A stretch of DNA of 64,000 bases from Macrothele yani (GCA_039090855.1 CM076991.1:103800021-103864020), one strand, 5' to 3'; numbered from the stretch's first letter, positions 10,433-22,387 are shown. Translations and numbers: made by a program. The notes: a model not told the origin generated them from the sequence alone.

Positions 10433-10656
10433 GGAATAAATCTGGAATTAACCTTTTCTGAAGTTATTTGAGTGACTCCTGATTCGTTAAAAAGTGAAGT
10501 TATTAAGAACTGATTTATGTACTGTTCCGATAACCCTATACTGCTACGAACGTTACACATATGGTGGGTGCAACCATCTAAGATTCTAGAGAACTTGGAT
10601 AAATGTATGTGAATTTCTCGAATTCACTGAAATTTTGTTATATAAAATGATTTCTG

Positions 10657-10939
10657 CACTGTTAAAATTTTTGTGGTAGGTTGCACCAAAAACTGGTGCT
10701 ACACCAGCTGCACCACCTTTTTTAGAAAAGATACACCATTCTGTGTTACAAAAGAAACCCCGAACCATGGTGCAACCTTGTTCCGGGATTTACCAACCCT
10801 GTACCATAACGTGGTAAAAAGTTGAACTACGTTGTTGGGTTTTGTTTGCAAAATACGATGGTGTATCTTTTCTCAGAAAGTGGTGCAGCTGAAGTAGCAC
10901 CAATTTTTGGTGCAACCCACCACAAAAGTTTTAACAGTG
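10657..10939. mobile_element. MITE with ~80-bp terminal inverted repeats
   Basis: The left arm begins CACTGTTAAAATTTTTGTGG and the right arm is its near-exact complement ending CAGTG. The arms share blocks GGTTGCACCAAAAA, CAGCTGCACCAC and AGAAAAGATACACCA. There is no coding capacity. No clear target duplication was found, so the superfamily is undetermined. Confidence 0.8.
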
Positions 10940-11041
10940 TATGTTAAATTCAGTGTTTGTACTTACGGGAAAAGGGAGGGAGTCTTCTGGACGAATTTCT
11001 AAGAACACAGCAGAAACACACGCTTCTTTGTGATTTAGGAG

Positions 11042-11071
11042 AGAGAGATGAGAGAGAGAGAGAGAGAGAAA
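11042..11071. repeat. (GA)n microsatellite
   Basis: GAGAGA run with one interruption, in otherwise featureless spacer between the MITE and the next Tc1. Confidence 0.85.
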
Positions 11072-11212
11072 TTCCTTGTCAGGTTACAAACTCAAATTCA
11101 TAAACAACCTTATGAAAGCGAAAAAGTAAAAAAAAAAGACCGAAGTAAGCTAAAATTGCGAAAAAATAGTAACTTCCCGTAGAGTTTTGTACCCATGGTT
11201 CACCTACTACCT

Positions 11213-12454
11213 CACTATATTAACAAAAGTCCCCGGATACCTAGAAGAGAAACACAACATAGCATTTATTGATATACATTAGTACGGTGTCGGTCCACCT
11301 TTGGCCTTAATACACGCACTAACCCTTCGAGACAGGCTTTCGACGAGGTTTGGGAACACAGCGATAGCTATGCGCTTCCATTCAGTGCATAATGCTGCCT
11401 CTAATTGCTGCTTAGTAGTAGGCCTTGGTCCCAAACTTCTTACGCTGCGCTCTAATTCATCCCACAGGTGCTCTATGGGATAAAGATCAGGGCTCTGTGC
11501 TAGCCAGTCCACACACGATACGGAATTATCGTCAAACTACGCCGTAACGGTCATTGTTTTACGGCTCGGTGTATTATCCAGCTGGTACCAACAAGGCACG
11601 GTTCCATAGTATTGCCACAGTGTTGGTAGACATAATTGTTCAGAATATCGAGGTAGACGTGCTGGTTAACTGGTTTGTCCGTGAAAACTAATGGGCCGTA
11701 ATGATACCACGAAAAACACCCCCACACGAGTACACTGCCAGCTCCAAACTTGACCTAAGGAACAGTAAACTGTAGTAAATAGCGTTCCCTCCGGCTGCCG
11801 CTATACCCACACACTGCCATCAGACTGATGGATCATGTATCTGGATTCATCAGTTAATAGGACCCGTTTCCATTAATCTACGGTCCACGATAAGTGTTAT
11901 TTACACCATGCTAAACGACGAGTAGCATTCCGAGTGGAGATGAAAGGCTTATGAGCAGCCGCACGACCACGGTAACCCGTGGAAATAAGTTCTCTGCGAA
12001 TGATACGTGTACATACCGAGGTTCCAGCATTTTTACTCACCTGTACACTGAGGTCTTGTGCAGCACTCCGTCGATTAGCTGTAACGATTCTCCTGAGGAT
12101 TCAACGTCCTCTATCACTGATTTTCTTTGGTCTGCCGTTAGATTTTGCTGCTTCAGGCACGCCATGTGTCTTCCACTTATTCAGTACATCCAAAACAGTT
12201 GACTTGGGTATGTTTAAATGCCTTTCAGTTTCTCTTATGGACAACCTACCAATATAACACCCAAGAATCTTTCCTTTCTTAAAGTCAGTTCTCTTCCGCC
12301 GCGACATTTTCACTCAACCTCACAGTGCTATATAATTGCGTCAGCTGTAGGCTTGTTTTCATACCTTTTTCAATTGTACCGCGCATCTCAACAGCGCAGC
12401 GGATCCGTTCATTTGCTTTTGAAGGAGTTTCAGGTGACTTTTGTCAATATAGTG
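11213..12454 (-). mobile_element. Tc1-like element (family 'CACTATATTGAC'), complete but degraded
   Basis: Both ends carry terminal repeats of about 30 bp (CACTATATT.ACAAAAGTC and its complement). A TA follows the right end; the left flank no longer shows TA. The same family recurs at 14202-15268 and 61805-63032. Confidence 0.85.
11279..12313 (-). pseudogene. Tc1-like transposase pseudogene
   Basis: The N-terminus (12313 downwards) has MSRRKRTDFKKGKILGCYI, a paired-like helix-turn-helix segment (LSIRETERHLNIPKSTVLDV) and the NGRPKKISDRGR linker. The C-terminus (11512-11279) has SPDLYPIEHLWDELE with the third catalytic residue, and ends GGPTPY as is usual for Tc1 transposases. Frameshifts and stops break the middle between 11513 and 12100, including the first two aspartate regions. 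The intact family protein is about 340 residues; the remains cover both ends but not one frame. Confidence 0.85.
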
Positions 12455-14201
12455 TACATTGAATACTACGTACAGTATTCACTTGAAAACTGCTCTTTAC
12501 TATGGATAAGATTACGAGTGTCGGGTAAAACGCATATGTACGGAACCTTTTGCGGAAACTTCGGTCAAATACTTCAAAATGTGTGGTCCACCCATAATGC
12601 TTAGCCTCCCTAATAGCCCAACCAGTTCTGACCTGCTGGCGCCGCCACTGGGGTACTGTGATACATTTTTCTGAGAGTGTACCGCAAAAACTCTACTTCT
12701 AGGGACGTTTAAGGAGAGCCAGTCCTCCACAGGTGCAATTGATCTATGCACTGGAAGACTTTTAAGTGCAGTTAGCCGATATATCGACAGAAACTGAGGG
12801 AAGTTTGGCCACAAAAGGCTGTGAGTGTAGTCAACATCTGTATCCTGATAGGTTCTGAGTGCATGTGGTCCATGTAACGGAAGATACCTTGAATGCAGTT
12901 AGACCATAGGAAGACCCATTCGAAAAAGTGTACCTTAGAAAATAGACGGGAAAAGCAGATCATATTTTTCAACATGTTTGGGATACTTACGAAAGTAAAC
13001 ATCACAAAAAGAAGAAGAGGAAAAGGGAAACTTTCAGCTATATATAAAAATTAATTTTACGCGATTTCTGTTTGAATCCAGAGCATTTCTCCCTTTTTTT
13101 TTAACGAAGTCTCTCGCTATTTTTTTTGACAAACTAAAAAAGCATCAAAGTTGCACAATACATGGAAGAATGAGAAAGCGATTATTCCGCTTTTAAGCAG
13201 GAAAACTGCAGATTTCTCTGTGTATTTCAATATCGCTGAAAGCAGCATGTTCAGAGGGTTGCAAAACGAGATTAGACTTTTACTTCACCTATTTTAACTG
13301 GTATTTTCAACTCTTCGAGCACAATGCATGTTCTAATGCAGCTACTTTCTCATGGATATTACAGCTCTAGCCTTCGTTCGATAAGCGGATGTTCCGAACT
13401 GGGGAACGGAGAGAATGTTTTTTCTCCTTGTGCGTTTTTCTTTTTTGAACAGATAATCCTGGAACTATGAATATAAAGCTTAAGAAAAGCGACCCTTCAG
13501 TGCGGATAAATATCTGCCCGGGATAAGCCATTTCTTTAAAACGCAAGAAAGTCAACTGTACAAAAACGAACACATTGTTAAGCGCCCCTTCCTTGAAGAA
13601 TAAAACTGGACTTCCTCGCTTGAATCTGAGAGAAGCGGAACTACTTGGGAGGAATGATTCTACAGTATTCGAACGTGGGCGTGGAACAACAGTAAGCTCA
13701 TGCTTAGACTTCGATTCGCCTTACGAAATAGATGGTGAATTTTCGATCCAGGACTCAGATGCATGGAAACATTTCTTTTAGTTCCTCTCTTAGAAGAAAT
13801 ACAATGATATGCAGAAGGAGCATACGTTAAAATAAGGAAAAAAAGTTGCGTTTGTCCGTATGTGACGCCCACGACCACGCTGGATGGTATAGAAAAAAGC
13901 GATATGTCATGTAGCTATGGAGAGACATTTTGAAATGCGGTTTGCTGCCATAATAACCTTTCTGTTTGAAAGATTGTTTAAAAGAAAAGCATTAAAAAAG
14001 AAAGCAAGTTCACCAGAAAAGATAAAGGAATATTCTTTTTTTTAACTTCTCTTATGCTTTTATTCTCCCAGAAAACGATGTAACGGGCGGCTGAAGGTAG
14101 GAGACACGGGAACCCAGCCCCTCCCTCCCCCCGAGGAATCCCATTGTCTCCTCAATGGGATAATTTTCTACGAAACATCTAAAAAATTTGTAGTTCACAT
14201 A
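12455..14201. other. Spacer, no gene recognised
   Basis: Several frames of 65-100 codons occur, the longest on the minus strand at 12512-12814. None shows a domain, motif or composition I recognise. The strip at 12590-12900 is less AT-rich than its surroundings and could be an old element of unknown family. Confidence 0.5.
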
Positions 14202-15268
14202 CACTATATTGACAAAAGTCACCGGACACCTACAAGAGAAACACAACATAGCATTTATTGACCTACATTAGTACGGTGTTGGTCCACCTTTGGCCTTAAT
14301 GCATGCACTGACCCTTCGAGACATGCTTTCGACAAGGTTTTGGAACACAGCGATAGGTATGCGCTTCCATTCAGTACATAATGCTGAAGCTAACTGTTGC
14401 TTCGTGGTAGGCCTTGGTTCCAAACTTCTTATGCGGCGCTCTAATTCATCCCATAGGCGCTCTAATTCATCCCATAGCTGCTCTATGGAATTAAGATCAG
14501 GGCTGTGTGCTGGCAGTCCACACACGATACGGAATTATGGTCAAACCACGCAGTAACAGTCCTTGCTTTATGGCTCGGTGCATTATCCTGCTGGTACCAA
14601 CAAGGCTCGGTTCCATAGTATTGCCACAGAGTTGGTAGGACATAATTGTCCAGAATATCCCTGTACACGTGCTGGTTAACAAGGTTGTCTACGATACCCA
14701 ATGGGCGGGGACCATACAACGAAAAAAAACCCACACGAATACACTGCCAGCTCCAAACTTCACCTTAGGAACAGTACACTGTGGTAAATAGCGTTCCCCC
14801 GTTTGCCGCCATACCCACACACGGCCATCAGACTTATAGATCGGGTATCTGGATTCATCAGTCCATAGGACCCGTTTCCATTGATATACGGTCCACGATA
14901 AATGTTCTGTACACCATTCTACATGACGAGTAGCATTCCTAGTGGAGACGGAAGACTTATGGGCAGCCGCACAACCACGTGTAACCCATGGAATGAAGTT
15001 CTCTGCGGATGGCAGGTGTACATGCCGAGGTTCCAGCATTTTTACTCATCTGTACACTGAGGTCTTGTGCTGTATTCCGTCGATTAGCTGTAACGACTCT
15101 CCTGAGTCTTCGACGTCCTCTATTACTGATTTTGTTTTTTGGTCTGCCGGTACGTTTTGCTACTTCAGGCACGCCACGTGTCTTCCACTTATTCGGCACA
15201 TCCAAAACAGTTTACTTGGGTATGTTTAAACGCCTCTCGGTTTCTCTTATGGATAACCCACCAATATA
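14202..15268 (-). mobile_element. Tc1-like element of the same family, 5' end lost
   Basis: It begins after a TA at 14200-14201 with CACTATATTGACAAAAGTCA. The element runs leftwards-coding to 15268, where another Tc1 interrupts it. The remaining 5' part (transposase start and far TIR) is not found beyond the inserted element, so it has been deleted. Confidence 0.85.
14268..15205 (-). pseudogene. Tc1-like transposase pseudogene
   Basis: In transcription order the fragments are NKWKTRGVPEVAKRTGRPKN, then VLWTDESRYPIYKSDGRVWV with the first aspartate, then WYQQDNAPSHKARTVTAWFD with the second, then HSPDLNSIEQLWDELE with the third acidic residue, ending GGPTPY. All three catalytic positions are still visible, but in different frames. 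A 21-bp tandem duplication at about 14433-14480 duplicates the WDELER codons, adding LWDELER just after the third catalytic residue. Non-functional. Confidence 0.85.
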
Positions 15269-15942
15269 CACTGAAGAGCAACTAAATTAGAAATACCTCT
15301 CTAGTAACGTGTAGCACCACCTTTCGCCCTGATGACGGTGGCGATTCGTCTCGTCATGGACTCGACAAGACACCGGAAGCGTTGGGAAGCAGTACGGATC
15401 CACGACCCCTGAACAAGCTCCCACAGTTCACGAAGATTTGATGGAGGGGGGGGTCATAGCGTCGAACATCTCTCTCGATGGCATCCCAGATGTACTCGAT
15501 GGGATTGAGGTCAGGTGACCTAGCTGGCCAAGGAAGCAAGGTCACGTCGGTGGAGTGTTCATCCAACCATTCGGATACAATTTGGGAGCGATGGCACGGT
15601 GCATTGTCTTGTTGCAGGATGAGGTCCCCAGTGGGATGTTGACGACGCACAAACGGGAGCAAATGGTCGTCCAGGATATCCCGGTAACGCTGACCTGTGA
15701 GGGACGATGTCACACGTACCAGGGGTCCCATTTCAGGGCACACTCCCCAGACGAGAATGCCACCCCCACCAGCTTGAAGAGTACCCTGCTAGCAAGAAGG
15801 ATCCATCGCTTCATGTGGTTTGTACCGTATTCGTAATATGCCATCCGCATGTACCAACGTGAATCTCGACACATCAGTTCAGGCAACATTTTTCCACATA
15901 TCTAGGGTCCAGTGGCGATGTTCCCGCGCTCATGCTAATCTT
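15269..15942 (-). mobile_element. Second Tc1 family nested in the previous Tc1, truncated
   Basis: Its terminal repeat CACTGAAGAGCAACTAAATT starts directly after TA (15267-15268) inside the older Tc1. Coding remnants on the minus strand give WTDVSRF near 15890 (first aspartate), LILQQDNAPCHRSQIVSEWL (second) and ARSPDLNPIEYIWDAIERDV (third). The N-terminal third and the far TIR are missing, cut at about 15942 where the inverted satellite begins. Frameshifts also break the last 40 residues. Confidence 0.85.
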
Positions 15943-15949
15943 AGGCATA

Positions 15950-16790
15950 GGCAAAACTGTTTAAAAGGCCTAGGCCTTTTAAACAGTTTTTATTCTATCA
16001 ATGCCATATTCACATATTACAGAGCAAATCAAGTTAATAATATTGGGCGTTTACTTATTCACGAAATATTAATGCACAGGCCCTAGGCCTAGGCCTTTTT
16101 AATAGTTTTTACTCCACCGATGTCATATTCACAACGTTTACAAATCAAATACAGTTAATAATATTGCGATTTTACTTAGGCACAAAATATCAATTCATGG
16201 GTCCTTAGCCTAGTCCTTTTTGACGGTTTTTAATCCGTCGACTTCATATTCATAACGTTTACGTATCAACTCAAGTTAACAGCATTGCGCTTTTACTGCT
16301 GCACTAAATACTAATTCACAGGCCCTTGGCCTAGGCCTTTTCAGAAATTTTTAATAAGTGCAACATAAGTTGTACCGATATATCAAAGTTATGAATATGA
16401 CAGAGTCAGAATAAAAACTGGTAAAAGGGCCTAGGCCTAAGGCCTGTGAATTAATATTTCGTGCCTAAGTAAAAGCGCAATATTATTAACTTGATTTGAT
16501 GTGTAAACGTGGTGAATATGGCATTGATAGAATGAAAACTGTTAAAAAGGCCAATGCCTGGGGCCTATGACTTTTATATTCAGTACCTAAGTACATGTAA
16601 AAGCTCAATGCTGTTGACTTGATTTGATACGTAAGCGTTATGAATATGAAGTCGGCGGATTAAAAGCTGTTAAAAAGGCGAAGGTGTAGTGCCTATGAAT
16701 TAAAGAAAAGAAAAATATTACAAACTTGACATGTTATGTAAATATTTAGTGCCTAAGTAAAAGTGCAACGTTATTAAAAAATCCCACCTT
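15950..16790. repeat. Foldback array: ~122-bp tandem units in two facing orientations
   Basis: Roughly three units run in one orientation (15965-16350), then about three in the reverse (16385-16790), around an off-repeat centre. Each unit has GGCCTAGGCC at its border, then (A/T)-rich blocks such as TCATATTCA(T/C)AACGTTTAC and a TTACTTAGGCAC(A/G)AAATAT block. At the left edge, 15953-15990 is a perfect 38-bp palindrome with no spacer. No coding sequence is seen. The right-most unit is disrupted by about 45 bp of unrelated sequence. The superfamily is unknown. Confidence 0.85.
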
Positions 16791-17397
16791 ATCGTCCTTT
16801 TAAGAACACAGCAATTTTCGCTTGGTTTACTCAGAACGTTTTCTCGAAATTTGTTTGGAGTTTCCAATTCAATTCTCAATATAGGCCAAAATAACGGTAA
16901 TCTCTATACCACCCCTCCCCCGTTGAACTTCTGCGGCCAGTTGCCTTAAGTATGAACCGGTATGGAAATTCAGACAAGCAAAAGAGCTCCTTCCTGTCCT
17001 TAGGCACCTTGGAAAACTGTCACACATAATTCGGAAACTGCCACACCGGAAAATTGCCACAAAAAATTGTTCCTCTGAGGAACAGCAATTTGTGCCCGCC
17101 CCCTTAATGAAAACTATTGTGGTAGTTTTCCTGTGTGGCGGTTTTCTGCCAGCCTTTTGTTCTTACCCAGTTGAATGAAGTTCATTTCAGGGAGACTAGC
17201 CCTTCCTTATCAAGTTTTAGGTCATGGAACAGGGAATGTAGAATTAGAAGGGGGAGTTTATTATCTATGGCATGTTTACTTTCGCGACTGCGGAGATGAA
17301 AGGAGGTAAAGATAAATTATTTTACCGTAGCTTTCGTAAAACACCGTCACTATGTGAACATTTCTGTTTGGAGACAGCAAGGTTCGGGCACGTATAG
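16791..17397. other. Spacer, no gene
   Basis: Nothing recognisable. A short self-complementary motif TTTTCC(T/G)GTGTGGC appears at 17040-17125. Confidence 0.5.
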
Positions 17398-17405
17398 TTC
17401 CAGTA

Positions 17406-19917
17406 CGGGTGTAGGAGAACTGGCCACCGGAGAAGTGGCCACACGGAGAACTAGCCACCCGGAGAAGTGGCCACCGGAGAACTGGTCAACGGAGAAGTGG
17501 CCACCGGAGAACTGGTCAACGGAGAAGTGGCCACCGGAGAACTGGTCAACGGAGAAGTGGCAACCGGAGAACTGGTCAACGGAGAAGTGGCCACCGGAGA
17601 ACTGATTACCGGGAGAACTGGCCACAAAAATTTTAAGGGGTCGTATAAAAATTGCGTTTTTGACCGCTTCATGCCCACGGCCCCAGAGGTTGGTCATCTG
17701 AGTCATATAAAGTTTCCGTAATTTCGTCTTTTCTTAATTGCGAAAATTAATGTAATTTTTTAGAAAAAATGTTTATGACGTACATTTCAACAGAAAATTT
17801 CAGGGTTTTCCAATTACAAGTCTCAAATTATCTGAGCGCATGTGCTGACTCAGTAAACTTGGGGGGGGACCAAAAGTGTAAAATATAAAGCATTTCTGGT
17901 CCGATCGGGAGGTTTTCATCATTTACAAGCTACAACTCGACACATTATCTTAGCGCATGTGACTACTCTGGAAACCTGTCGGGGAAGGGGGGAGGGGTAC
18001 CAAAACTGTAAAATATGAAACATTTCTCGTCCGATCGGGAGATTTTCAGCATTTACTAAAAGCTACGTACAACTTGACACATTTTGTGAGGGCATGTGCC
18101 TACTATGCAAACCGGGGGGGGGGGATTAATACCAAAAGTGTAAAATATGAAGCATTTCTCGACCTATCGGAAGATGATTTTCAGAATTTACAAGCTACAA
18201 CTCGACACATTATCTCAGCGTATGTGCCTACTCTGGAAACCTATCCGAGGGGGGGTAATACCAAAAGTGTAACATATGAAAAATTTCTTGTCCGATCCGA
18301 AGATTTTCAGAATTTATAAGCTACAACTCGGCAAATTTACTGACGGCATGTGCCTGCTCAGCATACTTTCGGGGAGGGGGTATACCAAAACTGTAAAATA
18401 TGAAAATTTTCTCGTCCGATCCGGAGATTTTCAGCATTTACAAGCTACGTACAACTCGACACATTTCCTGAGGGCATGTGCTTAACCTGCACACCCTTCG
18501 GGGGGGGGGGGGATTAATACCAAAATTGTAAGATATGAAGAATTACTCGTCCGATCGGGAGATTTTCAGCATTTACAAGTTACAACTCGACATATCATCT
18601 GAGCGTATGTGCCTACTCTCTCTGGAAGCCTGTCGGGGGGGGGGGGGGGGGGGTAATACCAAAACTGTAAAATACGATGAATTTCTCGTCCGATCGGAAG
18701 ATTTTCAGCATTTACAAGTTACAACCCCCGCCCCCCGACAGGTTACCTGAGTAGACACATGCCTTCAGATAATGTGTCGAGTTGTATCTGCTAAATACTG
18801 AGATCCTCCCGACCGGACGAAATTGTTCATATTTTACACTTTTGATATCCCCCCCCCGACAGGTTTACTGAGTAGGCACATGCCTTCAGATAATGTGTCG
18901 AGCTGTAGCTGCTAAATGCTGAAAATCTCCCGATCGGACGAGAAATTTATCATATTTTCCACTTTTGGTATGCCCCCCCACACACACACACAAGTTTGCT
19001 GAGTAGGCAGATACCCTCAAATAATGTGTCCAGTTGTAAATGCCAAAAATCTTCCGGTTGGACGAGAAATTCTTCATAAAATGAAATATTACACTTTTGA
19101 AATTACCCCCCCCCTCCCCCGGGACGGGTTTGCTGCGTAGGCACATGCGCTCAGAACAGAAAATTTGTCGAGTTCCAGCTTGTAAAAAATACTGAAAATC
19201 TCCCGATCGGACAAGAAATTCTTAATATTGTACACTTTTGGTATCCCCTTCCCCTCGCCGACAGGTTTCTAGAGAGTGCACATGCGCTGAAAAAATTTGT
19301 CGAGTTGTAGCTTGTAAATGCTGAAGATCTCCCGATCGGAAGAGAAATTCTTGATATTTTACGCTTTTGGAATTGCCCCCCCTCGACTAGTTTTCTGAGG
19401 CAGCAGATGCCCTCAGACAATGCGATGACTTGTAGCTTGTAATGGCTGAAAATCTCCCGATCGGACCAGAAATTCTTTATATTTCATAATTTAAGTTTTA
19501 AGCGCCCCCCCCCCCACGCCCTGGACAAGTTTCCTGGGTTTGCTCGTACTCGCAGAGAATTTGTTTTGTTATAGTTTATAGAAAAATATCGTAAATAAGA
19601 AAATACGAAATTACGGACATTTTATGTGTGTCAGATAACCAATCTTGCGTTCTGGGGCCACGGAGCAGCCCAGAACGCAATTTTTATACGGCCCCTTAAA
19701 ATTTTTGTGGCCAGTTCTCCGTTAGGCTTTAGCTCCGAAAATCATAGAAATGTCTAAATTTCTTACTGAAAATGAAATATTAAAAATATATATATATGAA
19801 CAGAAGTTGCTCAAGTAGTGGGGAATAGAGCCACACGAAATTTGTTTATGCAGAACAATTTTATGGCACTGAAATTGCAATGTGTCCAGTTCTCCGGTGG
19901 CCAGTTCTCCGTACCCG
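17406..19917. mobile_element. Foldback-like DNA transposon, copy A
   Basis: The ends are CGGGTGTAGGAG... and ...CTCCGTACCCG, flanked by near-identical 8-bp duplications TTCCAGTA (17398-17405) and TTCCAGCA (19918-19925). Each arm has three layers. The outermost is short GGAGAACTGGCCACC-type repeats. The next is a conserved strip with CGTATAAAAATTGCGTT and TTTCCGTAATTTCGT. The innermost is tandem units of about 125 bp with the core CCGATCGGGAGATTTTCAGC. I count seven units left of about 18730 and six inverted units to the right. No transposase is present, so it is non-autonomous. An 8-bp duplication is compatible with hAT, P or related superfamilies. Confidence 0.8.
17417..17630 (+). repeat. 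15/30-bp terminal minisatellite of foldback element A
   Basis: GGAGAACTGGTCAAC alternates with GGAGAAGTGGCCACC, making a 30-bp unit repeated about five times with flanking variants. All frames stay open because 15 and 30 are multiples of three, which explains several spurious ORFs here. Confidence 0.95.
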
Positions 19918-19925
19918 TTCCAGCA

Positions 19926-21126
19926 CAGTACATCAGCCGCTTAAATTTCATCTAATTTTCTCATAAGTGCCTCGCGTTAAGTACAATCTTCTGATTTATT
20001 CTTTAATTTTTAGCAGCATCGTAATTTTTATCTACTTGAAGTCACAGCATACTTTCCCACATTAGTGGTGGCAAAAAAAGTAAAATAAAAAATAAAAAAG
20101 AGTTTCCTACATGATCATTTTGGAAGCGAAGTTTGGGAAGTCTAGGGGGGAGAAATCTCATGCACTTTATTTATGCTGTAAGGATCAAAGCAGGATAATA
20201 TTATTAATCCTTGCTACCCCATCACTAAGAATAAACAAATACAGAACCGAGAGAAAGACGCAGTGGGATGAAATCTTCCGCATTTATAGTGTTTTGCATT
20301 GAACCATAGCGGATTAAGAGGAGAGGAAATGGGGTGTCCTGCGAAGTGCGTGTGGTAGGAAGCTTAAAGTGAAGGGACGTTGAGAGTAGATCGGTGGGAG
20401 GTTTTCTTTAAGTGGTTGTTCTTGGCTAGGACTCCTAATCCTCTTGATCTTCTTTTCTGAAGGAAGGAGGGGAACAGGAGGGCCTCCAGTTACTGGGTGA
20501 CATGCAGAGGTCATGGGAGGAGGGCACGCAGGTTGATTCAGGGATTTGGTGTGTCGCGCGAGGCGCAAGTCCCCGACGATGATGGATGACTACCCCGCGG
20601 GGAAGAAAAACATCAAAGCTGCGACAAAAAAACCATGGAGAAATTTCACGCATTTTTCCCCCTTCTTCTTTTTTTTTTTTTTTTTTTAAGGGAAAGGGCC
20701 GCGTCAAAACTGTGAAAGTACTTTGTTAAAACAAAATAGGGAATCAGATTTTTATGGAAAACATGTTTTTGCTTGAAAAAAAGAACATACTTGTGATAAA
20801 AAAAAAAGACTTCAAGGAACTATTTATAATGTGTCACTTCTTTCGCCGCAAAGAAAGAGAGTTCTGCGGTAACCTTTACATCAAAATTAAGATATTACTT
20901 AAAAACATGTGGAGTCAAATTAATTAATTTTTGTCTGTATTTAAGTAGTTTACAAACATCTTAATGAAAATAATATATCTATTATTTTCCATTTTGTTCG
21001 GAGGCGGGTTTGCTGGAGTGATTATTGCTAAGTATTGAAATGGACGCCATACCATCAGAAGAATCGCTGTTTGCATGTTCCTATGCCATTGGAGCTGGGA
21101 AGCAAATAAATAAATAATTCTACAAA
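19926..21126. other. Spacer, no gene
   Basis: Short frames at 20314-20707 (minus) are proline/lysine rich and show no domain. A poly(T) tract lies at 20669-20688. Confidence 0.5.
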
Positions 21127-21188
21127 TACAGGGTGTGCCATATAAAAGAGGCCCGAGTGTAATAAAGGACAACAGTCAGGCAATGTTA

Positions 21189-21908
21189 CTATGCATGGTA
21201 AAGAATAGTTGAAATGACAGAAAACAGAAATGGGTTAAACAGTTGCTGAACACAGCGCTCCGAGTTGATGGTGTCAGTGAAAAAGAATGGGCCGACTATC
21301 CTCTTCGCAGACACAGCATACCAAACGCCTATCTTTTGGTCGTACAGAGGAGTCTCCATTGTCCCTCTAGGATTCGTGTCGGTCCAAATCCTACTGTTTT
21401 GCGCATTGACATACCCGGACAGACGAAACCATGCTTCATCTGTCATGTAATAAAGTGTTTGGTCCATGTCACCGATGACAATGCTCTCCTGAAACCACTT
21501 ACAATATTGCATCCGTTTCGCATAATCAGGAGTTTTAAGTTCTTGGAGCGCCATAAATTTGCACGGCCGAAAATGCAAATCCACCTTAAGTATGCGTCGG
21601 CATGACGTGGCAGGTATTCCCTTTGCAGACGATAATCAGCGAATCGATTTCCGAGGGCTTTATAACATCATTTTGCACACATCCTTCATATTGTCTTCAG
21701 TACGAATTGTCTTCAGTTTGTTTCTTTTCCTGTTGCACACCGTGCCGGTTTCACGAAATTTCCGCACTAACTTCTGTGCCACTAACTTGTGTGCCGGTGC
21801 TGCACAATGTGAAAATTTTTCGGTTAAGAACTCATTTAAAACCTTGTATGAGTTATTTCTGAAATACTTTTCCACAATAAAAATCCACTGTTCCGTACTT
21901 AAAACCAC
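21189..21908 (-). pseudogene. Mariner transposase pseudogene (DUF4817-like group)
   Basis: The N-terminal part at 21908-21660 reads STEQWIFIVEKYFRNNSYKV, typical of this group. The catalytic part at 21584-21189 has MTDEAWFRLSGYVNAQN with the first aspartate, then KIGVWYAVSAKRIVGPFFF. It stops after FNPFLF, so the second and third catalytic residues and about 100 C-terminal residues are missing. The two parts are in different frames. The protein resembles that of the mariner at 7534-10160 but is a separate family judging by the TIR. Confidence 0.85.
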
Positions 21909-22070
21909 TTCCGTTGCCTTTGTTCTCTCTTCGCTTACACTTATGAGAGCGTACCTACACTGCTCTGGCTGTGACTAACCACTCCGGAGAATTCCTTTGC
22001 AGCTGTACACGCAGAAACCGGTTAGAAGTGAAACAAAGCGGTTTTAACTGGAAACCCGCCCAACAACGTC

Positions 22071-22387
22071 ATGATCATAAGTAGACGATTTTAGGAAGGG
22101 AGTGTCTGACTCCAGGTCTTTAACAACCCTTAAAAATAGGAAGCTAGGATATTTGCGCCAGAGTGCCCGATAGGAAAGCGACACGGAAGCGAAGTACAAA
22201 GGGGGAGGAAGACGCCCTTATTTATTACCGGGGGGGGCAGTACCCGGGTTCCGACGGCTTAGCGTGCCCATCCGACCCACGGCGGATATTTAGTGGATCG
22301 AGCGTTCGTACCTGCCAGGGATCGAACCTGAGGTCCTTTCCGTGGCAGTCACGGACGTTACCAACTAGGCCACCCGCGGCCCCGCGT
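22071..22387 (-). mobile_element. tRNA-derived SINE, family 1
   Basis: On the minus strand the head reads GGGTGGCCTAGTTGGTAACG (A-box region) and CAGGTTCGATCCCTGG (B box and T arm), so RNA polymerase III could transcribe it. It is flanked by a perfect 9-bp duplication AACAACGTC (22062-22070 and 22388-22396), which fixes the borders. The tail lacks a poly(A) run. It sits inside a mariner. A second copy is at 54885-55193. Confidence 0.85.

Larger units (their letters stand above)
7348..10557 (+). mobile_element. Gypsy-type solo LTR (copy 1), interrupted by a mariner
   Basis: The LTR begins TGTGGCGTATACTC and ends CGTTACA, giving TG...CA ends, and is flanked by a 4-bp target duplication CATA (7344-7347 and 10558-10561). 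Without the mariner it is about 583 bp. A TATA box lies at 7527-7533 and a poly(A) signal at 10427-10432, as expected of a U3-R-U5 arrangement. No internal retroviral-type genes flank it, so it is a solo LTR left by recombination. Related copies are at 38706-40935, 51937-52007 and 59620-60093, all in the opposite orientation. Assignment to Gypsy rests on the 4-bp duplication and size, not on a protein. Confidence 0.75.

Noticed and set aside
10558..10580. Primer-binding site after LTR copy 1 (GGTGGGTGCAACC)
   Set aside because: The CATA target duplication directly follows the LTR, so this is host flank of a solo LTR; resemblance to a primer-binding site is likely chance.
17350..17721. Repetitive protein frames (WSTEKWPPEN-type and its alternatives)
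   Set aside because: All frames stay open because the 15/30-bp minisatellite is a multiple of three; not evidence for a protein.
20314..20707. Proline-rich minus-strand frames
   Set aside because: Low complexity, overlap in two frames, no domain and no supporting start context.
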